From NCBI GenBank assembly GCA_964513465.1, contig CAZEMR010000017.1:1-49925 (forward strand): a stretch of DNA of 49,925 nucleotides, in the 5' to 3' direction. The notes under the pieces are model-generated. The model did not search any database. It was not told the origin of the DNA and saw only the letters and a program-made list of their open reading frames with translations. Positions 22,136 through 29,033 of the stretch are shown piece after piece. Position 1 is the first letter of the stretch, and each line of letters opens with the position of its first letter. This stretch comes from CAZEMR01 sp964513465. Lineage in GTDB: Bacteria; Bacteroidota; Ignavibacteria; Kapaibacteriales; UBA2268. Made by a program: the position numbers and the translations under genes.

Positions 22136-23818
22136 TCAGCCGATTTTCTCAAGCTCTTTGTCGATGTCGGCAATTCGGGTGCGGCTTTCGTCGATTTTAA
22201 CGCGTTTCTCGGCGAGGCGGGCCTCTGCGGATTCGAGGCGTCCGGCTGCTTCGTCGCGTTTTTCGTCGCTGTCGGCGGTTTCGATTTCGGATTTAGTCTG
22301 CGAAATGGCTTCCTCATCGCGCTCGATAGTTTCTTCCATGCGGGCGATTTTGCGTTCCAGGTCGTCCTTGATTGACTTCAGCTTCTCGCGCTTATCAATC
22401 AGTATATGCTGGCGGTGCTGGTCGCGGCGCTGGTCGAGCACTTCGAATACGTCGCGTATGGCCTGGAATAATTCGCTGCGCTGATCGCGTTTGAGCTTGA
22501 GGATTTTGACCTCGTTCTGTACGGCGATCAGGTTGTCGCGAATGAAGCGGAAATCGTCCGATGTATTGGCGTATTCCGTTGCGCGGTCGAGCTTTTCGCG
22601 GATTGTGCGGTAATTATCTTCGCATTCCTTTAGGAATTCCTCGCGCTGCTCTTCCTGGGCGCGGTTGATGCCGTCGAACACCTCGCGAATGGCCGCGTAT
22701 AGCTCGTCGCGCTGGTTTCTCTTCAGCTTTACGCCGCGTATCGATCCCTGGGCGGCGATAAGTGTTTCGCGGGACTCCTTGAATGTCTCTGATGCCTGAG
22801 CCACTTTGATCGCGTCGTCCACAATCGTCCGCAGTCGGTCGTAATTCTCGTTGCATTCCTGCTCGTAGCGCGTGCGCTCCTCGCTCTGGCGGGTATTCAG
22901 GTTCTCGAATGAGTTCTGGATTCGTGAGTATTGCTCTTCTCGCTGATCGCGCTGCAGCTTCAGTCCTTTGAATTTGCTCTGTGCGTTGATCAGAGCTTCG
23001 CGGGCCTTTTTGAAATTGGTTGCGTTGGCCGCAGCGGCTACTGCGCGGTCGACCTCGGCTTTTATATTATGATAATTTTCTATGCATTCCATTTCGTATT
23101 TTTCGCGCTCGGAAATCTGGCGTTCGTTAAGAGTCTCGAATGCCTGCTGGATGCGCGAATACTGCTCTTCGTGCTTATCGCGGCGCAATTTGATGTCTTT
23201 GAACATCATCTGCGAATCGAGCAATATCTGGCGGGCTTTTTTGAAATTCGTTTCTTTTTCGGCGGCTTCTACTGCGCGATCGACCTCGGGTACGATTTTA
23301 TCGTAATTTTCCTGATAGATCGATTCGGTCATTTCCCGCTTATTTTTTTCGATTTCGCGAATATTGTTTACGGCTTCGTTCAGAATTTCCTGCAATTCGG
23401 AAATCTGCTCCTTATTTAAATAATAATTTTTGAGCAAAAGCCCTTTTTCTTTGATGCCGGATTTAACAAAATTGAGTCTTCGAATATCCGAGGACGCTTC
23501 GCGGAGCGTTGAAATATCTTCCTTCAGGTCCTCGAAAATGTGTTCGGTGGAATAATTCTGGAAATTGGCATAGGGGAAATTATAGCGTTTGAGCATTATC
23601 CCGCCGTTGGATTTTAGTTCGCTGTCGATCCCGTTGTGGCAAATTCCGCATAGCAGGATCGCATTGCCGGTAGTAGTGTCGCTGGTGGAATTGCCGACCT
23701 TATGAAAGCCGTATTCGACTCTTCCTGCGGAGTTCTCGTCGAGCTTTTTGCCGCAAAGTCCGCACATAGCCTTCTGTCGGTTCCATACCTCTTCAGTAAT
23801 TTGATTTGTAAGTTCCAA
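22136..23818 (-). CDS. HNH-like zinc-finger protein with four 77-residue coiled-coil repeats
   Basis: 560-aa soluble protein I cannot assign to a named family. Residues 15-68 resemble an HNH treble clef: C19-x2-C22, H39 in EYGFHK, N52, C57-x2-C60 and H61, with D65 where the final His of HNH nucleases usually sits. Residues 169-476 are four tandem repeats of exactly 77 residues (169-245, 246-322, 323-399, 400-476). Each begins with an ENY-like motif, continues with a VDRAVEAA-type helix, F-K-x-x-R and L-x-L/K-R-D-Q-R blocks, and the first three end in EC. Residues 477-560 are a charged coiled coil. The start is TTG, with GGTG upstream; no in-frame ATG exists. Nuclease activity is possible but unproven. 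Neighbours are ordinary: ftsH upstream, L,D-transpeptidase downstream. Confidence 0.72.
   Translation of the reverse strand: MELTNQITEEVWNRQKAMCGLCGKKLDENSAGRVEYGFHKVGNSTSDTTTGNAILLCGICHNGIDSELKSNGGIMLKRYNFPYANFQNYSTEHIFEDLKEDISTLREASSDIRRLNFVKSGIKEKGLLLKNYYLNKEQISELQEILNEAVNNIREIEKNKREMTESIYQENYDKIVPEVDRAVEAAEKETNFKKARQILLDSQMMFKDIKLRRDKHEEQYSRIQQAFETLNERQISEREKYEMECIENYHNIKAEVDRAVAAAANATNFKKAREALINAQSKFKGLKLQRDQREEQYSRIQNSFENLNTRQSEERTRYEQECNENYDRLRTIVDDAIKVAQASETFKESRETLIAAQGSIRGVKLKRNQRDELYAAIREVFDGINRAQEEQREEFLKECEDNYRTIREKLDRATEYANTSDDFRFIRDNLIAVQNEVKILKLKRDQRSELFQAIRDVFEVLDQRRDQHRQHILIDKREKLKSIKDDLERKIARMEETIERDEEAISQTKSEIETADSDEKRDEAAGRLESAEARLAEKRVKIDESRTRIADIDKELEKIG
22391..23314 (-). 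repeat. Four tandem 231-bp coding repeats inside the HNH-like gene
   Basis: The stretch encodes four diverged repeats of 77 residues each (924 bp in total) with no length variation. Repeats 1 and 2 are the most alike (shared NFKKAR and EEQYSRIQ blocks); 3 and 4 share a KR-x-QR-x-EL block. Confidence 0.85.
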
Positions 23819-23923
23819 TTTAGCACCATTGCATTGTATGAAAAAAATCCGATAGGATACGAATCTGCAATTTAATGATTATTTGGGAATTATCATTATG
23901 AAAATTGGGAATGTCGCAAAAGG

Positions 23924-23949
23924 AAAACCCCCTTGTTATCGGGGGTTTT
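23924..23949 (-). terminator. Intrinsic terminator overlapping the ftsH stop codon
   Basis: On the minus strand, AAAACCCCC and GGGGGTTTT pair around an eight-base loop and run into T-rich DNA. The first arm encodes the last Asn-Pro-Arg residues of FtsH and its stop codon lies in the loop, so the end of the coding region is part of the hairpin. The stem also has a T-run when read on the plus strand. Confidence 0.82.
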
Positions 23950-26020
23950 TGTTGTCGGAATTAATTTCGCTGTTTTCTTCTTCTTCGGAGTTTTGCTCCC
24001 CGGGAGCGTCTGATTGAGCGTCGGGCTTTTTCTCTTCGTTTCCGCCATTGAATTTCATACTTTTGATTGCGTTCAGGGTTTGTTTGCTTACCGGCGGCAA
24101 ATCCTCGCCCTTGATTATCATGTCGAGTTCCTCGCCGTCGAGCACTTCGCGCTCGAGCAATATTTTGGCGGTTTTATGCAATAATTCGATATTTTTATTT
24201 AATAATCTTTCGGCTTCGTCGCTGGCTTCGCCTACTATGCGGCGTACTTCCTTATCGATCTGCTGGGCGGTTTTCTCGCTGTGCACGCGGTGCTGAGATA
24301 TTTCGCGCCCGAGGAAGACCTCTTCGTCGTTGCTGTTGTAATTCACCGGCCCGAGCAGTTCGCTCATGCCGAAGTCGCAAACCATCTTGCGGGCAATCTT
24401 GGTGGCGCGCTCGATATCGTTCGATGCGCCTGTCGTGAGATTATCGAATACTATTTTCTCTGCGGCGCGGCCGCCCATGAGCGTAATTATGCGCGTGGCG
24501 AGATAATCCTGCGAATACGAATGGAATTCCTCCAGCGGCAGCGATGCGGTCACTCCGAGCGCACGTCCGCGCGGGATGATCGTCACTTTATGCACCGGAT
24601 CGGCGTTTTTGAGCAATTTGCCCATCAGCGCGTGGCCGATTTCGTGATATGCGGTCATTTCTTTTTCTTTATCCGAAATCACGAGGCTCTTGCGCTCGAT
24701 ACCCATCAATACTTTATCTTTGGCATTTTCGAAGTCGTACATCGTCACTTTGTCGCTGTTGCGTCGTGCCGCGTAAAGCGCGGCCTCGTTGACGATATTG
24801 GCAATATCCGCTCCGGAAAGTCCGGGGGTGCCGCGCGCCAGCACTTCGAGATCGACATCCCCGCCCAGGGGAATCGTGCGGCAATGCACTTTGAATATGC
24901 CCTCGCGTCCTTTGACGTCGGGGCGGTCGACCACAACCTGGCGGTCGAATCTGCCCGGGCGCAGGAGTGCGGGGTCGAGCACGTCGGGGCGGTTGGTGGC
25001 CGCTATAATTATAACGCCGCTGTTTTGCTCGAATCCGTCCATTTCGACGAGTAGCTGGTTGAGCGTCTGCTCGCGCTCGTCGTGTCCTCCGCCGAGTCCG
25101 GCGCCGCGCTGGCGTCCGACTGCGTCCATCTCGTCGATGAATACGAGGCATGGCGAATTTTTCTTGGCATTTTCGAACAAATCGCGGACGCGGCTTGCGC
25201 CAACGCCGACGAACATTTCCACAAAGTCCGCGCCGGAAATCGAGAAGAATGGCACTCCGGCCTCGCCTGCCACTGCGCGGGCGAGCAGTGTCTTACCCGT
25301 GCCGGGAGGCCCCAACAGCAGGACTCCGCGAGGGATTTTGCCGCCGAGTTTCTGGAATTTTGTCGGTTCTTTGAGGAATTCTATTATTTCTTCGAGTTCG
25401 TATTTGGCTTCGTCTGCGCCGGCGACGTCATCGAATGTGATCTTGGTCTGGCCTTCGTTGAACATCCGGGCGCGGGATTTGCCGAAGGAGAATATCCCCT
25501 TCGATCCGCCGCCGCCGCCCTGCATCCGGCGAATGAATATGAAATAAAGGCCGATCAGTAGTATCCAGGGCAATATTGATAATATTGCACCCCACCAGTT
25601 ATTGTCGCCTTCTTTATAAGTCCATGATATTCCTTTGGCTTCCCATGCTTCCTCGGTTTCGCTGTCGACCACTCCGAGCTTGGTAACGAAATACCGCACC
25701 GTGCGCGGGCGGCCATCGATTGTAATTGTGACGGGCTCTTTCAGCTCTCCGTGGAATTCGAAGTCGTTAAGCTGACTTTTTTCGACAACGGCGTCCTTGA
25801 TCATTTCCTGCTCGAGGAACTTCTTATATTTGGTGTAGGATACCGGCCATTCGGCTTTCTGATTTGTCTGTGTAATTACATATATACTAAAAATCCCCGC
25901 GGCAATAATAAGCCAGAGCATCATATTTCGCATAAATTTATTCTGCGGTCCGCCCGGGCCTCCCATTTTATTAAAATCACCGAAAGGATTGAATTTTTTA
26001 TCATTTTTATCGTTGCTCAT
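23936..26020 (-). CDS. ftsH: ATP-dependent zinc metalloprotease FtsH
   Basis: Inner-membrane AAA+ protease that degrades misfolded membrane proteins and regulators. Two membrane helices (31-50 and 143-164) flank a periplasmic domain. The AAA domain has Walker A GPPGTGKT (237-244), Walker B LVFIDEMDA (292-300), the pore loop segment around FVEMFVGVGAS (266-276) and the SRH (NRPDVLDPALLRPGRFDRQ). The peptidase zinc site is HEIGH (459-463). The C-terminal ~60 residues are acidic and probably disordered. At 694 aa it is a little longer than E. coli FtsH (about 645). GGAGG seven bases before the ATG is a strong ribosome binding site. It is the last gene of the conserved tilS-hpt-ftsH order, but a 128-base gap from hpt allows its own promoter. 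Confidence 0.97.
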   Translation of the reverse strand: MSNDKNDKKFNPFGDFNKMGGPGGPQNKFMRNMMLWLIIAAGIFSIYVITQTNQKAEWPVSYTKYKKFLEQEMIKDAVVEKSQLNDFEFHGELKEPVTITIDGRPRTVRYFVTKLGVVDSETEEAWEAKGISWTYKEGDNNWWGAILSILPWILLIGLYFIFIRRMQGGGGGSKGIFSFGKSRARMFNEGQTKITFDDVAGADEAKYELEEIIEFLKEPTKFQKLGGKIPRGVLLLGPPGTGKTLLARAVAGEAGVPFFSISGADFVEMFVGVGASRVRDLFENAKKNSPCLVFIDEMDAVGRQRGAGLGGGHDEREQTLNQLLVEMDGFEQNSGVIIIAATNRPDVLDPALLRPGRFDRQVVVDRPDVKGREGIFKVHCRTIPLGGDVDLEVLARGTPGLSGADIANIVNEAALYAARRNSDKVTMYDFENAKDKVLMGIERKSLVISDKEKEMTAYHEIGHALMGKLLKNADPVHKVTIIPRGRALGVTASLPLEEFHSYSQDYLATRIITLMGGRAAEKIVFDNLTTGASNDIERATKIARKMVCDFGMSELLGPVNYNSNDEEVFLGREISQHRVHSEKTAQQIDKEVRRIVGEASDEAERLLNKNIELLHKTAKILLEREVLDGEELDMIIKGEDLPPVSKQTLNAIKSMKFNGGNEEKKPDAQSDAPGEQNSEEEENSEINSDNKNPR

Positions 26021-26148
26021 CCATTTCCTCCAATTAAAACATTGCCGTATTGCGGCTTCTAAACCTAAGACGTAAAACTACTCAAGTAATTTTGGCATTC
26101 GGGACGGTCGGGAGGCCGAATTATCAGTAATATCAAGCTTTTGCGAAA

Positions 26149-26727
26149 TCATCCTTTTTGGGTCGAGGTTTTTTCTACTTCTTCTTCCAGTCCATAAATC
26201 TCTGGCAGGTGCCGGCCTTTTTCTGCGAAATCGAGTCCATAGCCAACGACGAACACCGCCGGAATTTCGATACCTGTATATTCCACAGGCACTTCCACTC
26301 GGCGCAGCTCGGTTTTCGAGAGGAATGTCGCCATCGCAACAGACCGCGGCGAGAACTCCGCCAGAGCTTCGCGCATTCGCTGGGCTGTGAGGCCGCTGTC
26401 CACGATGTCTTCGACGATTATCACATCCCGTTCGCGGACTTTATCGGAAATTTCGGATAGCCGCACCCGGCCATTGCTTTTCATCGAGTCGCCATAGCTT
26501 TTGGCGGTGATTGTCTCTATTTCGCAATCGAACCTAAGGCGGCGAACCAGATCGGCGGCAAACACGAACGCGCCCTTTAATACTATAAGCATCAATGGGT
26601 TGCACCCGGAATAATCGCGATTGAGATCATCCGCCATCCGATTCACAGCGCGCGAAATTTCCTGCTCCGTGATAAACGGAACGAATTTTTTTTCGCCTAT
26701 TTTGTAATAATTCTGATTGGAATTCAT
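26149..26727 (-). CDS. hpt: Hypoxanthine phosphoribosyltransferase
   Basis: Purine salvage enzyme that makes IMP or GMP from hypoxanthine or guanine and PRPP. The 192-aa sequence has the PRPP-binding loop VIIVEDIVDSGLT (102-114), the early cis-peptide site LKGAFVFAADL (50-60), the flexible loop segment around KSYGDSM, and the C-terminal PAVFVVGYGLDFAEKGRHLPEI, which binds the purine. No signal. The ATG overlaps the tilS stop by one base (TAATG), and AGGAG lies five bases upstream inside tilS, so translation is probably coupled. The tilS-hpt-ftsH order is conserved in many bacteria. Confidence 0.95.
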   Translation of the reverse strand: MNSNQNYYKIGEKKFVPFITEQEISRAVNRMADDLNRDYSGCNPLMLIVLKGAFVFAADLVRRLRFDCEIETITAKSYGDSMKSNGRVRLSEISDKVRERDVIIVEDIVDSGLTAQRMREALAEFSPRSVAMATFLSKTELRRVEVPVEYTGIEIPAVFVVGYGLDFAEKGRHLPEIYGLEEEVEKTSTQKG

Positions 26728-28892
26728 TAATTCTCCTGAGAATTATCCTGGTATCGTGCTTGTATTACATTTTGGGTGGATTTAGTCACTTTAAAATTGT
26801 CGCTCATGCGGAATCCGCATACCCAGATGATCTCCACGCGGTTAGTCAGTACCAGCACCTGCTGCTTTTCGAGCAGCGAAACTTTCTGGTTTGTCAGGTA
26901 GTCCGATACCTTCACATGCCCGTCGAAATTGACCGGACGGAATGTATCGCCCTGCTCCCATCTCCTTAGCTGGAGGGTCTGGGGCAATTTGTCTGCGTCG
27001 AAATATTCGATCGTGGGGTCGTCGGTGAATTTCGCATCTTTTTTCGGGATTTCCTTCAGCTCGAGCAAGCTATTGCCTATCTTATACTTACCGGTGCGGT
27101 CGATTTGCATATTGCATTCGAACGCCGGGCGTTTGCGTGAGAATATGAGCTTGTCGCGGTCGCGCAGCACTATGAAATCGCGGCTGGCTTCGAACATCGC
27201 CCCCACCGGGCTTGAGGTAAGGCCGATTATCCGGTCGATCGTATTGAGCGAAACGGGCTGCTGATTGAAATGTTTGCGCAGCGCGTTCTGGATAATTTCG
27301 CCCTGGATGAATTCATTATATGTCTGAAAAAATCCGATCTGCACCGCAAAGCGATCCGACCCTTTTTCTGAAACCACCCGCTGGACAGCCATTTTTACAT
27401 AATATGCGATGAATTCGTCCGCATTGCGGAAGAGCCAGGCCGTACGGTTTATCAGATCGACAATCGCGGGATTGTATTCTTTTTCGAGTTTGGGCAAAAG
27501 GTCGTGGCGCACGCGGTTGCGCGAATATATGAGCAGCGAATTGGTATGATCCTCGTGCCATTCGAGATTGCGCGCGCGGGCGAATTCGATTATATTTTCT
27601 TTTTTGATGCGCGACATTGGCCGGATTAGGGTGCAATATTTCGAAATCTGGCGGGTTTCGGGTATGCCGCTGAGTCCGGTAAGCCCCGCCCCGCGGAACA
27701 GGTTCAGGAAAAATGTCTCGGCTGTGTCATTGGCGTTGTGGGCGGTTGCGATATAATCTGCGCGGACGTGCCGTGCGGTTTTTTCGAGAAATCGGTAGCG
27801 CAGCTTACGGGCGGCCTGCTCGATACCGAGGGAATATTTCTCGGAATAGCGGCGGACGTCGCCCTGGCCTGTGTGAACGTCGAAGCCGTATTGCTTTGCG
27901 AGACTTACGACGAATTTTTCGTCTTTGTCGGAGTCGCCCTCGCGGAGGTTATGATTAAAATGGCATACAATTATTTCGATATTCATTTTTTCGACTAACT
28001 GAGCGAGGGTATCCAGCAGAACTACGGAATCCACACCGCCGCTGACCGCCACGAGTATGCGGCTGTCGATCTGGACGAAGAATTCGTTGTTCATCATATT
28101 TTCGACCTGCTCGACTATGTTCATTATGCTGCGGTCGAGTTTTTCCTCCGGCTTAATTTGCATTGCGCGGGGAATTCTCCGAATCGTAAAATCTTTGAGG
28201 ATTTTCTGAGGATCGGTTGCTTTGGGTTTGTCCTCTGTTTCGGATTTTCGTTCGGTCTGTTTCGCTTTGTCGGGTTTAGCCTGTGGGCGTTTCCGCTGTT
28301 GCTGCTTTTTCTGCTGGCCGGATTTTTGTGATTTATCCTGATCTTCTTTTTGGGGTTGTTCTTCTTTTTTATCCTGGCTCTTTTTGTTTTGTGCAGACGA
28401 TCTTCTCTGTGGGCGACGGCTTTGTTGCTGCTGCTTGCCCGACTGCTGCTTATCCGCCTGGGCGGATTGTTTGGCATTATCAATTTCCGGTTCGGTTTTC
28501 TGCTGGTCTGCTTTTGGGGCAGCGCTGCTTTTGCCGCGGCCTGACGATCTTCTCTGTGGGCGACGGCTTTGTTGCTGCTGCTTGCCCGACTGCTGCTTGC
28601 CGGATTGCTGCTTATCCGCGTTTGTGTCGGCGGAGTCGCTTTTTGGGCTTTTGATACGGCGCGATTGCGAAGTTTTGCTACTGCCGGAAGAGGAATTCCT
28701 CTGGCCGGAACTCCGGGATTTGGAATTCTCCTGATTTTCGGTTTTGCCGGTATCCTGGCGGCTATCGTTCTGTTCGTTTTTATCAGATCGCTGGCGGCCG
28801 CGCGATGAACGCCGGCGGGAGCTTCTTCTGCTGTTCGGCTTATCGCTTCCGGGTGTGCTGCTGTTGTCAATATTTTTATTATTCTCAGGCAT
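26727..28892 (-). CDS. tilS: tRNA(Ile)-lysidine synthase TilS with a long basic N-terminal tail
   Basis: Modifies C34 of the AUA-reading tRNA-Ile to lysidine with ATP and lysine. The catalytic region begins near residue 270; the PP-loop is AVSGGVDS (282-289), followed by CHFNHNLR, GIEQAARKLRYRFL and TAHNANDTAET, then TilS C-terminal domains (LQLRRWEQGDTFRP). The core is about 450 aa, as usual. Before it come ~230 residues of low complexity, rich in Lys, Arg, Gln and Ser, including two copies of DKQQSGKQQQQSRRPQRRSS (93-117 region and 147-166). This tail looks disordered and nucleic-acid binding. If it is not translated, internal Met codons at residues 257 or 266 could start a normal TilS. The gene is first in the tilS-hpt-ftsH unit. 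Confidence 0.93.
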   Translation of the reverse strand: MPENNKNIDNSSTPGSDKPNSRRSSRRRSSRGRQRSDKNEQNDSRQDTGKTENQENSKSRSSGQRNSSSGSSKTSQSRRIKSPKSDSADTNADKQQSGKQQSGKQQQQSRRPQRRSSGRGKSSAAPKADQQKTEPEIDNAKQSAQADKQQSGKQQQQSRRPQRRSSAQNKKSQDKKEEQPQKEDQDKSQKSGQQKKQQQRKRPQAKPDKAKQTERKSETEDKPKATDPQKILKDFTIRRIPRAMQIKPEEKLDRSIMNIVEQVENMMNNEFFVQIDSRILVAVSGGVDSVVLLDTLAQLVEKMNIEIIVCHFNHNLREGDSDKDEKFVVSLAKQYGFDVHTGQGDVRRYSEKYSLGIEQAARKLRYRFLEKTARHVRADYIATAHNANDTAETFFLNLFRGAGLTGLSGIPETRQISKYCTLIRPMSRIKKENIIEFARARNLEWHEDHTNSLLIYSRNRVRHDLLPKLEKEYNPAIVDLINRTAWLFRNADEFIAYYVKMAVQRVVSEKGSDRFAVQIGFFQTYNEFIQGEIIQNALRKHFNQQPVSLNTIDRIIGLTSSPVGAMFEASRDFIVLRDRDKLIFSRKRPAFECNMQIDRTGKYKIGNSLLELKEIPKKDAKFTDDPTIEYFDADKLPQTLQLRRWEQGDTFRPVNFDGHVKVSDYLTNQKVSLLEKQQVLVLTNRVEIIWVCGFRMSDNFKVTKSTQNVIQARYQDNSQEN
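28396..28451. repeat. 56-bp direct repeat in the tilS tail, copy A
   Basis: Identical over 56 bases to 28544-28599; both copies are in the same frame and encode the same basic Gln/Arg-rich segment of the TilS tail. Perfect DNA identity, including third positions, suggests recent duplication. Confidence 0.9.
28544..28599. repeat. 56-bp direct repeat in the tilS tail, copy B
   Basis: Second copy of the 56-base repeat, 148 bases (start to start) from copy A. A further short unit (GCTGCTTGCC-type) follows directly, giving the repeated QQSGKQQSGK in the protein. Confidence 0.9.
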
Positions 28893-28927
28893 TAAGTCTT
28901 CTGATTATTAATAATTTTCCGGGATTA

Positions 28928-28935
28928 CAAATATA
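28928..28935 (-). promoter_or_regulatory. Possible -7 element for tilS-hpt
   Basis: On the minus strand TATATTTG matches the Bacteroidota -7 consensus and lies 36 bases before the tilS ATG. No TTG is found at the expected -33 distance, so confidence is low. Confidence 0.35.
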
Positions 28936-28979
28936 ACTCTAAATATATATCTTTGCTAATCTTTGACAATTTTTAAATT

Positions 28980-29015
28980 AAAAAAATGCCCCGATTTTCT
29001 GACGAAAACCGGGGC
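28980..29015 (-). terminator. Intrinsic terminator after the T9SS-exported BNR protein gene
   Basis: On the minus strand GCCCCG and TTTTC arms pair with their complements around a TGAC-type loop with one internal mismatch, and a run of seven T residues follows within two bases. It lies 18 bases after the stop codon. Confidence 0.9.
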
Positions 29016-29033
29016 TGATTGGTTTTATATATA

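Noticed and set aside
22391..23314. Tandem repeats as a CRISPR array or satellite
   Set aside because: They are diverged coding repeats of 231 bp that keep the reading frame; there is no repeat-spacer pattern.
24281..25547. Long open frames on the plus strand opposite ftsH
   Set aside because: FtsH motifs are intact on the minus strand and the opposite frames have no recognisable domain or start signal.
28124..28870. A 248-codon minus-strand frame inside tilS
   Set aside because: It is the tilS tail read in another frame; the low-complexity DNA gives several open frames.
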